Part shown: piece after piece, positions 40,072 to 47,954 of the stretch
Numbering within the stretch: the first letter of the stretch is position 1
Layout of the letters: each line of letters begins with the position of its first letter
Assembly: GCA_905182525.1 (NCBI GenBank)
Contig: CAJJBV010000001.1
Coordinates: 248,001-312,000 of the forward strand
Direction: 5' to 3'
DNA length: 64,000 nt
Source of the DNA: Cryomorphaceae bacterium
Lineage (GTDB): Bacteria > Bacteroidota > Bacteroidia > Flavobacteriales_D > Parvicellaceae
The notes under the pieces: generated by a model
What the model was told of the DNA's origin: nothing
The model's database searches: none
The model's input: only the letters and a program-made list of their open reading frames with translations
Translations under genes and position numbers: made by a program

Positions 40072-40755
40072 TTAATTTAAAACCGATTTCTTAAAACTAA
40101 ATTGGTTTGGAGTAACCATTTGTTCTTTAACAGCATACATTACAATTCCTGCTGTATTATTAACACCCAATTTTTTCATTATGTTTTTACGGTGAGTGTT
40201 AACTGTATGGTTACTTAAATAAACAATTGCTGCAATTTGTGAATTAGTATAACCCTCTGCAATAAACTGAATAATTTGAAGTTCTCTATCACTTAAGTTT
40301 ACTGGATTAGGATCCAAAGATTTGAATGAAATATTATTAGGATTAATATTTTCTGTTCTCATTTGTTTAACAATGTCATTACAAAAGAACTTTTTACCTT
40401 TTGAAGTAGCATTAAATGCATCTTTTATTTCAACAGCCGAACATTCCTTTTTAATATGGCTTTCAATACCAGCTCTAACAGCTTGAACTATAGTTTGAGC
40501 ATTTGTATATGGTGTTACCGCCATAACCAACATTTTAGGATATTTATTTTTTAGTTCAACTATATTATCTAATGAAAATCCCTTTGAAGTGTAATCAATA
40601 ATTAGGAAACAATTTAGTGAGTTTTTTAAACAGTCCTTAAGAGATAATAAATTGGATGCAAGTAATATTTCATTATTTACAAATGGCTGTAAAATAGATT
40701 TTAATCCCTTTAGAATTAGTTCCGAATTATCTGCTATTACAACGTTTTTTACCAA
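40072..40755 (-). CDS. Response regulator, REC-LuxR (NarL/FixJ) type, orphan
   Basis: 227 aa. Receiver domain with phosphoacceptor Asp54 (CFLIIDYTSKG), Thr in AVTPY and Lys in IKKECS, so the phosphorylation site looks intact, though the usual second acidic residue near the N-terminus is absent (only one D in ADNSEL). C-terminal LuxR helix-turn-helix (LSDRELQIIQFIAEGYTNSQIA, then LSNHTVNTHRKNIMKKLGV). Start is a TTG; no in-frame ATG lies upstream before a stop. No histidine kinase is adjacent, so the input signal is unknown. Confidence 0.9.
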   Translation of the reverse strand: MVKNVVIADNSELILKGLKSILQPFVNNEILLASNLLSLKDCLKNSLNCFLIIDYTSKGFSLDNIVELKNKYPKMLVMAVTPYTNAQTIVQAVRAGIESHIKKECSAVEIKDAFNATSKGKKFFCNDIVKQMRTENINPNNISFKSLDPNPVNLSDRELQIIQFIAEGYTNSQIAAIVYLSNHTVNTHRKNIMKKLGVNNTAGIVMYAVKEQMVTPNQFSFKKSVLN

Positions 40756-40851
40756 AGCTTATTAAGAATGATTATAAATAAAGAACTAATATACTATTCT
40801 CATCAAGAAAAAAAGCATTTGTTTGTAAAAGAATATTAATATTTTTAAAGA

Positions 40852-41316
40852 ATGTATAGTAAAGAATATAAAAGTGAGATGAAAAAACTTTTTTATACAA
40901 GTTTTGGGAAATATATGTCAAAAAATAAATCCATTAATGACACTAAAATAAAATGGCTTAATTATAAAACAAATATTAAAGACCTATATTTTAAAATTGA
41001 TTGTAATGAAAACTACACTAAAATTTTAATTGATATTCAACATAATGATGATGAAATTAGAAATTTATTTTTTGCTCAATTTTTAGAATTAGAAAAATTA
41101 TTTATAAAAACTATGGGTGAAAAGTGGACATGGGATAGTGAGTATTTAAATTCTTACGGGCAAAAATCCTCACAGATCTCAAAAACTCTTAAAAAGGTAA
41201 ATATTTACGATAAAAAAACATGGGTGAGTTCGTTTAAGTTTTTAGAAAAAAGATTTATTAAAATCGATGAATTTTGGCTAAACTTTTATGAGGTTTTTAA
41301 AGCTTTAGAAAATTAA
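40852..41316 (+). CDS. DUF4268 protein
   Basis: 154 aa, matching DUF4268: begins MYSKEYKSEMKKLFYTSFGKYMS, then NYKTNIKDLYFKIDCN, a run of beta strand and helix (ILIDIQHNDDEIRNLFFAQFLELE) and a Trp-rich C-terminal half (GEKWTWDSEY, KKTWVSSFKFLEKRFIKIDEFWLNFYEVFKAL). DUF4268 is sometimes linked to restriction or nuclease systems, but nothing of that kind is nearby. Function unknown. Its end overlaps the convergent thioredoxin gene by 4 bases. Confidence 0.85.
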   Translation: MYSKEYKSEMKKLFYTSFGKYMSKNKSINDTKIKWLNYKTNIKDLYFKIDCNENYTKILIDIQHNDDEIRNLFFAQFLELEKLFIKTMGEKWTWDSEYLNSYGQKSSQISKTLKKVNIYDKKTWVSSFKFLEKRFIKIDEFWLNFYEVFKALEN

Positions 41317-42704
41317 AGATTTTCATCAAAAATTGTTTGTATTTCTTCATTAAGCAAATAATTTCCTTTATTAAAAGTAGCTGGTCTAGGAGCATTCGAA
41401 GAAATGATATTTCCCTTTTTATCAATTAAAATAAATCTAGGAATTCCCTCAATTACATAATCTAATACAAATGAAGATTTCCAAGCTTTGTCAGCCATAA
41501 TTTGAATACCTTTTAATTCTTTGTCAATGATCATTTTCTTCCACTTTATTGCATCTTTTGGATCATCTATAGACATACTTACAAAAACTATATCTTTTGT
41601 TCTATATTTTTCTTCCAGTTTTTTTAAATAAGGAATTTGTTCTTTACAAGGGCCACACCAAGTAGCCCAAACATCTATATAAACTAATTTATCTCTAAAA
41701 GATTCTAAAGAAATAGAGTTTCCACTAGTGTCAGCATAATTAAATAGTGGAGAAATATTCCCTTTTTCAAGACTCTTGATTCTTTTGTATTTAGTTTTGA
41801 TAGTTAATAGTGTTTTTTCATCATCAATTAGTTTTATAAGACAAGAATAGTAATCATCTAAATGATCTAAATTGTAAAAGGAAATTCCTCTTTTTAATGA
41901 TCTTATAATTCCCTTCTTTTGTTTTTCAGTGATTACTTCATTATAGATATTAATACAACTAGTGTTATTAGCAACTAACCCCGCACTCAAAAAAGAATTT
42001 AAAAAATTACGAGATAATTGGGACTCAAATAAATTAGAGTCATTAAAATTAATAAACTCTAATTTTTTATCTAAATATTGCTTTATATTAATATTTGAAT
42101 TAGCTGAGAAATAATTATCTCCTACTTTATTTATCATTTTTCTTAAATGATCGAATAATATAATTTCCTTTTGTTTTTCAATGAAACCTCTATTAGAAAT
42201 TAAACTTCTATTAAGCAATAAAATAGAATTTTCAAAAATCTCTTTTTCTTGTTCAAAAAATTCCTTGTCACTCATTTTTTGATAACTAGAATAATCTATT
42301 GAGTTTTGCTCATTAAAAATATAATAATTTGCTAAAAAATTATTTGGATCCTCACCAATGCCGGAATATTTAATAGTTTCATCAAATTCCTTTGTATTAA
42401 CTGTAATATTTAAATTATATCCTGGTTCTAAATACATTGATGTACTTTCTTTAAAATCATAAAAAGAATAATCTCCAGTTTTAATATTTAGAGTATCACT
42501 AAATTCACCCTGGGAATTTAACTTAATTTCTTTTTTATAATTCCCTCCTCTAATAAGTATTTTTTCGCCATTTGGATTAGTAATTTTTCCAGATATTCTT
42601 ACATATTTACTGAAATCTTGAGAATAGATCGTATTCAAGGAATATGTTAATGTCAAAGTTGTTAATATTGTTAAAATATTTTTGAAATAAATTTTTTGAA
42701 TCAT
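41313..42704 (-). CDS. Secreted TlpA-type thioredoxin with N-terminal beta domain
   Basis: 463 aa. Signal peptide (ends TIYSQ, residue ~28), a DUF4369-like beta domain (VRISGKITNPNGEKILIRGG), a helical middle of ~200 residues, and a C-terminal TlpA/ResA domain with YIDVWATWCGPCKEQIPYL (WCGPC around residue 350) and cis-Pro loop EGIPRFILID. Such proteins keep periplasmic cysteines reduced. Its strand and position give no operon partner. This is a third exported CxxC protein in the window. Confidence 0.9.
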   Translation of the reverse strand: MIQKIYFKNILTILTTLTLTYSLNTIYSQDFSKYVRISGKITNPNGEKILIRGGNYKKEIKLNSQGEFSDTLNIKTGDYSFYDFKESTSMYLEPGYNLNITVNTKEFDETIKYSGIGEDPNNFLANYYIFNEQNSIDYSSYQKMSDKEFFEQEKEIFENSILLLNRSLISNRGFIEKQKEIILFDHLRKMINKVGDNYFSANSNINIKQYLDKKLEFINFNDSNLFESQLSRNFLNSFLSAGLVANNTSCINIYNEVITEKQKKGIIRSLKRGISFYNLDHLDDYYSCLIKLIDDEKTLLTIKTKYKRIKSLEKGNISPLFNYADTSGNSISLESFRDKLVYIDVWATWCGPCKEQIPYLKKLEEKYRTKDIVFVSMSIDDPKDAIKWKKMIIDKELKGIQIMADKAWKSSFVLDYVIEGIPRFILIDKKGNIISSNAPRPATFNKGNYLLNEEIQTIFDENL

Positions 42705-42747
42705 AATTATTAAGGTGAATTTATTAAGTAAATATAAGTGTAAATAA

Positions 42748-44190
42748 ATGATTAAAAAAGGAGAAATAGTTAAGTTAGAAATTATAGACTATGCTTTTGT
42801 TGGAAAAGGGATTTCAAAATTAATTGTCGATGGTAGAGATTATATAATTTTTATTCAGCATGGAATTAAAGGTCAAATAGTAAATGCTAAAATCACTAAA
42901 AGAAAACCAAACTATGCAGAAGGAATAATTATAGATATTCTAGAACATTCTACACTAGAAGTTATATCAACATTTCAACCAATTTCTGGTGCTCCATACA
43001 TAAACCTGCCTATTGTAGAGCAAAAGAAAATGAAAACTCAGGTAACTAAAGAGGTTTTTCAAAAAATTGGGAAAATTGAAAAAATAGACAATTATTTTGA
43101 TCAATGGATTCCTTCGCCAACAAATCACCATTACAGAAATAAAATGGAATATTCATTTTCTTCAATTGGATACGATTTAGAAAAAAAAATAGTTTTAGAT
43201 GATGTTTTTACACTTGGTTTTAAGCGTAAAGGAACTTGGTGGATAGTTGAAAATTTAGACGCAGATTCTGGATTGTTTGATAAGGAACTAGATTCTAAAC
43301 TTATTTTAATTAGAAAATATTTATTTAAAACAGGACTTCCTGCTTGGCATCCGCCAAAAAAAGAAGGGTTTTTCAGACACCTTGTTGTAAGAAAAAGTTT
43401 TTCAGAAAATAATCTACTATTTAACTTAGTAACATCTTCAAATTCAACAAACAAATTCAATCCCCTTGAGTTTGGAAATCACCTTAAAGAACTATTAGGT
43501 AAAAGAATGGCTGGGCTAATTCACACGATTAATGACAACGTAGCAGACAGAGAAAAATTAGATAAAGGTTCAAGCAAACTGATAATTGGCAATCCCACTA
43601 TTAGTGAGACTATCAATGGATTAAATTTCGAAATAAGCATGCAAAGTTTTTTTCAAACTAATCCTCTATGCGCAGAAAAACTATATCAAAAAGTTATTGA
43701 TTATCTTTTAGAAAATGAAATACCAAATGATCAAATCATACTAGATTTATTTTGCGGTACTGGAACCATTAGTCAATTAATTGCAAGACATACTAACAAT
43801 AAAGTTATTGGAGTTGATATAGTTAATTCGGCAATTGAAAATGCTAACGAAAATGCTCAAAAAAATAAATTGTTAGGTTTGAAATTTATTTGTGCAGATG
43901 TTGGAAAATTTCTTTTAAATAATCCAGAATACCAAAACAAAATTCATACGATAGTTATTGACCCCCCTAGAGCAGGAATAGCACCTAAAACCCTTAGAAA
44001 AGTAATAAGGCTTAATGCTAAAATAATTATTTATGTAAGTTGTAATCCAGCGACTCAAGCTAGAGACTTAGTAACTCTAAATGAAATGGGTTATGATTTA
44101 GATAAATTTTCATTGGTAGACCAATTTCCGCACACTTCACACATTGAAAGCATTATGGTTTTTAGAAAATCATCAGTAGAAGTTATTTAA
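42748..44190 (+). CDS. rlmD: 23S rRNA (uracil-5-)-methyltransferase, RlmD/RumA type
   Basis: 480 aa. N-terminal TRAM domain (VKLEIIDYAFVGKGISK...GQIVNAKITKRKPNYAEG), central RNA-binding domain (HHYRNKMEYSFS, where the usual iron-sulfur cysteines are not evident), and SAM-dependent methyltransferase domain (ILDLFCGTGTISQLIA, VIGVDIV, VIDPPRAGI). The catalytic nucleophile is in YVSCNPATQARDL. Methylates a specific uracil (U1939 or U747 by family). Exact site not decidable. 3' end overlaps the convergent PLP gene by 18 bases. Confidence 0.92.
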   Translation: MIKKGEIVKLEIIDYAFVGKGISKLIVDGRDYIIFIQHGIKGQIVNAKITKRKPNYAEGIIIDILEHSTLEVISTFQPISGAPYINLPIVEQKKMKTQVTKEVFQKIGKIEKIDNYFDQWIPSPTNHHYRNKMEYSFSSIGYDLEKKIVLDDVFTLGFKRKGTWWIVENLDADSGLFDKELDSKLILIRKYLFKTGLPAWHPPKKEGFFRHLVVRKSFSENNLLFNLVTSSNSTNKFNPLEFGNHLKELLGKRMAGLIHTINDNVADREKLDKGSSKLIIGNPTISETINGLNFEISMQSFFQTNPLCAEKLYQKVIDYLLENEIPNDQIILDLFCGTGTISQLIARHTNNKVIGVDIVNSAIENANENAQKNKLLGLKFICADVGKFLLNNPEYQNKIHTIVIDPPRAGIAPKTLRKVIRLNAKIIIYVSCNPATQARDLVTLNEMGYDLDKFSLVDQFPHTSHIESIMVFRKSSVEVI

Positions 44191-45594
44191 AATAGACTTG
44201 AATAAATCATTACTTTGTTCTAGGTTTAAATCACTTTTTAAATCGTAAATCAATCTATTTTTAGATTTCTTTGAAGATGAATTTACTTTTCCCAGTATAG
44301 CTTTTTTTAAACTTTTATAACCTAACGATTTAACTGCATTTGTCGCAATTTTGTCTCCTAGTTTTAACAGCTTATTTTTAATTATTGAGTTATTTAATTT
44401 ACTTATTATCATTTGTAAATCTTTAATGAACCTCTCTGCAGCACCATCGTCATGAATTTGAGAGACAACTAAATGAATACCATTTGGGTTCTGTAGTCTT
44501 CCTATGTACCATCCCAAATCATTTAATAAGTCTGCTATTAAATAAATATTGTTGGTTTTACTTTTAAAAGCCAATAAACTCATAATAGGATCTCCTATTA
44601 AATATAAATCCTCATTTTCTTCAATAAAGTTTCTAATAGTTTTTGTGGCATTCATTGTTTTTTTAGTGAGTTCTAAATATCCATCGTCTCCTATATGGTT
44701 AAGAGCCATCCAAGTAGAAGCAACTATTCCGCCAGGCTTTGTCCCAAGAAAAGTTGTCGAACCATAAATACCACCTTCCCAGTTTGGATATACACTAAAT
44801 TGTTCTTTTCTAAGTTCTTCGTTTCTGTATAATAATACAGAAGAGCCTTTGGGGGAATAAGCATATTTATGAAGATCTACAGATAGAGAGCTAACTCCTT
44901 CTAATTCAAAATCAAATAATGGAATATCGTATCCCATTTTTTTTAAATATGAAAGTAAAAAACCACCTATGCAAGCATCAACATGAAGAAGAATTTTATG
45001 ATTGATTGCAATTTTAGAAAGCTCATTTATGGGATCAATCATTCCATAAGGATAATTAGGAGCAGAACCCACTAAAAGTATAGTATTAGCATTAATTGAA
45101 TTATTAAATAATTCTAAATCAAGTTTGTAATTTTTTTTTGTAGGTATTACAATTGGCTTAACATTTAAGAATTGCGTTGCTTTTAAGAATGCAGGATGGG
45201 CACTTGACGAAAGAATAACTTCAGGATTAATAATTCCTTTGTTTTTTTTAGACCAATTTCTAGCAGATAAAATTGATAAAAAAATACTTTCTGTACCTCC
45301 GCTAGTTAAATTACCAATTAAATTATCATTTTTTGAAAATAAGGATGCTGTTTGACCAACCAATTCATTTTCCATTGAAAGAATACTATTAAATAGTTTA
45401 GGATCAAAAGCATTTTCATGAACAAACCTATTAAATGCTTTAGAAATAACTTTTGAGTAATTTTCACCAGGATAATAAACAGCACCAAATGCTTTACCAG
45501 ATTTCCAATCAATATCACTTTTAATAGATTCATCCATTATTTGGAATAAATCTTCTTCTTTAAGTCCTTTATCTGGAATTTTATGGATTGACAT
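44173..45594 (-). CDS. PLP-dependent lyase of the sphingosine-1-phosphate lyase/decarboxylase group
   Basis: 473 aa fold-type I enzyme. PLP-binding signs: TSGGTES at 98-104, LLHVDACIGGFLLSY (Asp206 against the pyridine nitrogen) and the Schiff-base Lys243 in SVDLHKYAYSPKGSSVLLYR, followed by WEGGIYGSTTFLGTKPGG. These match eukaryotic and bacterial sphingosine-1-phosphate lyases better than glutamate decarboxylases. It would cleave a phosphorylated long-chain base or a related amino compound; bacterial relatives include enzymes acting on sphingoid or sulfonolipid bases. Substrate is inference. Start overlaps the DUF6150 stop by 1 base. Confidence 0.85.
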   Translation of the reverse strand: MSIHKIPDKGLKEEDLFQIMDESIKSDIDWKSGKAFGAVYYPGENYSKVISKAFNRFVHENAFDPKLFNSILSMENELVGQTASLFSKNDNLIGNLTSGGTESIFLSILSARNWSKKNKGIINPEVILSSSAHPAFLKATQFLNVKPIVIPTKKNYKLDLELFNNSINANTILLVGSAPNYPYGMIDPINELSKIAINHKILLHVDACIGGFLLSYLKKMGYDIPLFDFELEGVSSLSVDLHKYAYSPKGSSVLLYRNEELRKEQFSVYPNWEGGIYGSTTFLGTKPGGIVASTWMALNHIGDDGYLELTKKTMNATKTIRNFIEENEDLYLIGDPIMSLLAFKSKTNNIYLIADLLNDLGWYIGRLQNPNGIHLVVSQIHDDGAAERFIKDLQMIISKLNNSIIKNKLLKLGDKIATNAVKSLGYKSLKKAILGKVNSSSKKSKNRLIYDLKSDLNLEQSNDLFKSILNNFY

Positions 45595-45928
45595 TAATAC
45601 AGTAAGTGTTTTTTGGATTTATTTTTCCAACCTGCCCTTGATTCATAATCAACAAAAAATATTTTCAAGTCTGCTCTACTTTCATAGTCAACAAAAAATA
45701 TTTTTTTATCTGCTCTACTTTCATAATCAACAAAAAACCATTTTCCTTGATTTTCTCCAACTCTACTTTCATATTTGACTTTGTAAACCAATAAATCTGC
45801 CCTACTTTCATATTTAACTACAAAAACTTTTAGATCTGCTCTGCTATCATACTTTACTGAAAATATTTTTTGAGCTTCAATTCTAGGAATTAGAAATAGA
45901 AAAAAAACAATAAAAATATTTTTAGCAT
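45594..45928 (-). CDS. DUF6150 repeat protein (one frameshift)
   Basis: ATG at 45928 gives a signal peptide (MLKIFLLFFLFLIPRIEAQ, assuming one T is missing from the T-run near 45905). Six copies of a 12-16 residue unit follow: FSVKYDSRADLKV, FVVKYESRADLLV, YKVKYESRVGENQGKW, FFVDYESRADKKI, FFVDYESRADLKI, FFVDYESRAGWKN, and a basic tail KSKKHLLY. About 110 aa, fitting DUF6150. Function unknown; exported if the signal is real. Its stop shares one base with the PLP enzyme start (TAATG), so the two are co-translated. Confidence 0.75.
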
Positions 45929-45997
45929 GCTTAATTTTAATGTTAAATTAATAAAAAGTAATGAATATTTGCCTAATTATTAAGTGTTGAAATAGAA

Positions 45998-46023
45998 AAA
46001 GCTCATCAAAATTGATGAGCTTT
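45998..46023 (-). terminator. Rho-independent terminator after tRNA-Pro
   Basis: On the minus strand, AAAGCTCATCAA pairs with TTGATGAGCTTT and a T run follows. It lies 11 bases past the tRNA-Pro 3' end. On the plus strand it lacks a downstream T run. Confidence 0.7.
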
Positions 46024-46033
46024 AAATATTTAG

Positions 46034-46108
46034 TCGGGGTGGCAAGATTCGAACTTGCGACCTCCTCGTCCCAAACGAGGCGCGATAACCGGGCTACGCT
46101 ACACCCCG
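46034..46108 (-). tRNA. tRNA-Pro (anticodon TGG)
   Basis: Full cloverleaf on the minus strand: acceptor CGGGGTG/CACCCCG, D arm (TAGCCCGG), anticodon stem CCTCG/CGAGG with loop TTTGGGA (anticodon TGG, plus-strand CCA at 46071-46073), T arm (GTTCGAATC). A discriminator A ends it; CCA is not encoded. Reads CCN proline codons. Confidence 0.95.
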
Positions 46109-46214
46109 AATAAATTGGATTGCAAATGAAAGGATTTAAAAATTATCTTCAAAATAATTATGATAATATTTTAAACAATTATCATAAGAACTATATATTT
46201 GCCACTAATTAAAC

Positions 46215-46302
46215 AGAGAGGTGGCCGAGTGGCTTAAGGCGCACGCTTGGAAAGCGTGTTAACACCAAAAGTGTTACGCGGGTTCGAATCCCGCTCTCTC
46301 TA
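46215..46302 (+). tRNA. tRNA-Ser (anticodon GGA)
   Basis: Class II tRNA with a long variable arm (AACACCAAAAGTGTT). Acceptor AGAGAGG/TCTCTCT (one G-T), D arm GGCCGAGTGGC, anticodon stem around CTTGGAAAG with anticodon GGA at 46249-46251, T arm GCGGG TTCGAAT CCCGC. CCA not encoded. A terminator follows directly. Confidence 0.95.
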
Positions 46303-46307
46303 CTCTT

Positions 46308-46346
46308 AAATTCGCTTAGATTAAATTCTTTGCGAATTTTTTTTTT
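46308..46346 (+). terminator. Rho-independent terminator after tRNA-Ser
   Basis: AAATTCGC at 46308 pairs with GCGAATTT at 46332-46339 across a 16-base loop, then a run of T. Six bases past the tRNA. Confidence 0.7.
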
Positions 46347-46405
46347 GAATAAAATTAATTTCAAAAAAATTTATCATTAAAAATCTTTTTTTAGTCAAAA
46401 CTTGC

Positions 46406-46426
46406 TTAGTGTTTAAAATACACTAA
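46406..46426. promoter_or_regulatory. Inverted repeat upstream of the amt-asnB-ilv block
   Basis: TTAGTGT, 7-base spacer, ACACTAA: a perfect 7+7 inverted repeat, 27 bases before the small ORF that opens the amt block. Spacing of half-sites (14 bases centre to centre) would suit a dimeric regulator. Could also be a weak RNA hairpin. No known nitrogen-regulator consensus is claimed. Confidence 0.4.
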
Positions 46427-46452
46427 TTTTAATAGTATAAAATCTAAACGCT

Positions 46453-46650
46453 ATGACTAAAAAAAGAACATTAAACATGTATAGACAAACGAAAGATAGC
46501 CACTACGAAATATCAAATTCTATTAAAAAAGATAAAGCATCTTTAGTCTTAGAATCCTATTTATCTAACGTTAAAAACGAAATTAACAAGGATAATTATA
46601 CGGATTTTGTTAGTTACTTAAAAAGTAATAATTATAAAATTGTGACATAA
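46453..46650 (+). CDS. Small protein at the head of the amt operon
   Basis: 65 aa, cytoplasmic, charged and mostly helical (MTKKRTLNMYRQTKDSHYE, then SLVLESYLSNVKNEINKDNY and FVSYLKSNNYKIV). No signal peptide or membrane helix. Its stop shares bases with the amt ATG (ATAATG), so the two are coupled. No family recognised. It is not a PII protein (those are ~112 aa with a T-loop). Position suggests a role with Amt or in control of the operon, but that is inference. Confidence 0.6.
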   Translation: MTKKRTLNMYRQTKDSHYEISNSIKKDKASLVLESYLSNVKNEINKDNYTDFVSYLKSNNYKIVT

Positions 46651-47948
46651 TGTTTGAAGAAATTGGAAGAAAATTAAATTTTATAATCCTAACTCTAATA
46701 GTAACTGCAATTTTATTTGGAAATGAAGCATACAACTATAAAATTAATTCAGAACTTAAGATTGACAGTGGAGATACTGCATGGATGATTGTGTCATGTG
46801 CATTGGTTTTATTAATGACTCCGGGATTGGCATTTTTTTATGGTGGCATGGTAAATATAAAAAGTATTATATCAACAATGTTTCAGAGTTTTGTTGCTTT
46901 AGGAGTTGTTAGTGTTGTGTGGGTATTCATTGGTTTTAGTTTAGCTTTTGGCGAAAGCTTTTATGGAATTATTGGAAATCCATTTACTTATTTAAACTTT
47001 AAAGATGTTACTCTAAATCCAAATAAAGATTTTGGACCTACTATCCCTTTCTTACTTTTTGCATTATTTCAACTAAAATTTGCCATTATAACTCCAGCAA
47101 TTATTTCGGGGAGCTTTGCCGAAAGAATACGATTTAGAAGCTACATATTATTTATGTTCTTATTTACCATTTTTATTTACTCACCCCTAGCCCACATGAC
47201 TTGGCATCCAGATGGATTATTTCGAAGTTGGGGGGTTTTAGATTTTGCAGGTGGTACAGTAGTTCATATGTCTGCGGGGTTAGCTGCCTTAACAGGAGCC
47301 ATATTTCTTGGAAAAAGAAAAAAAATTATTGAAAAACCAGCAAATATTCCTTTTGTAATTTTAGGAACAGGGATGTTGTGGTTTGGATGGTTTGGATTTA
47401 ATGCTGGCTCTGCTTTAGGAGCAAACTTTGATGCTGTTGTAGCATTTGCAAATACAAGTTTAGCGTCTGCCACAAGTATGATAACTTGGATATTTTATGA
47501 ACGATTTACTAATAAAAAAATGAGTTCTGTTGGAGCATGTATAGGTGCAATTGTAGGTCTTGTTGCAATAACACCTGCTGCTGGTTTTGTTACCCTTGGA
47601 CAAAGTATATTTATAGGTTTTATAGCTGCTATCGTTAGCAATATTGCAGTGAAGTTAAATAATAAAAATAAAGTTGATGACACTTTAGATGTATTTGCAA
47701 CTCACGGAATTGGTGGAATTGTTGGAATGATTTTAACTGCTGTATTTGCAAAAAATGTTGGTTTAATCTATGGAGAGCTCACAACATTTATGTTTCATCT
47801 TCTTACAATAATAATAACTACGGTTTTTACTTTACTGATGAGTTATATTCTATTTAAAATTGTAGACTCTTTATTACCATTAAGAGTTCGAGAAGATCAA
47901 GAAGAGAGAGGACTTGACGCATCACAGCATGGGGAACTATATAATTAA
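46650..47948 (+). CDS. amt: Ammonium transporter, Amt/MEP/Rh family
   Basis: 432 aa with about 11-12 membrane helices. Family motifs: DTAWMIVSCALVLLMTPGLAFFYGGM, FGESFYGIIGNP, the AmtB signature region DFAGGTVVHMSAGLAALTGA (pore His), GWFGFNAGSALGAN, and FATHGIGGIVG (second pore His). It carries ammonium across the inner membrane. No adjacent glnB/glnK is present, although Amt is usually paired with one. Six bases before asnB. Confidence 0.96.
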   Translation: MFEEIGRKLNFIILTLIVTAILFGNEAYNYKINSELKIDSGDTAWMIVSCALVLLMTPGLAFFYGGMVNIKSIISTMFQSFVALGVVSVVWVFIGFSLAFGESFYGIIGNPFTYLNFKDVTLNPNKDFGPTIPFLLFALFQLKFAIITPAIISGSFAERIRFRSYILFMFLFTIFIYSPLAHMTWHPDGLFRSWGVLDFAGGTVVHMSAGLAALTGAIFLGKRKKIIEKPANIPFVILGTGMLWFGWFGFNAGSALGANFDAVVAFANTSLASATSMITWIFYERFTNKKMSSVGACIGAIVGLVAITPAAGFVTLGQSIFIGFIAAIVSNIAVKLNNKNKVDDTLDVFATHGIGGIVGMILTAVFAKNVGLIYGELTTFMFHLLTIIITTVFTLLMSYILFKIVDSLLPLRVREDQEERGLDASQHGELYN

Positions 47949-47954
47949 ATAAAA

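Noticed and set aside
43131-43460. A 109-codon minus-strand frame inside rlmD
   Set aside because: It lies wholly opposite a well-conserved gene and shows no domain, signal or neighbour support: a shadow frame.
44173-45594. Glutamate decarboxylase
   Set aside because: The motifs around Asp206 and Lys243 and the GTKPGG block fit the sphingosine-1-phosphate lyase branch better.
45594-45840. Regular short DNA repeats that might look like a CRISPR array
   Set aside because: The repeats have a ~39-base period with no unique spacers, lie in one reading frame, and encode the DUF6150 YESRAD units. No cas gene is near.
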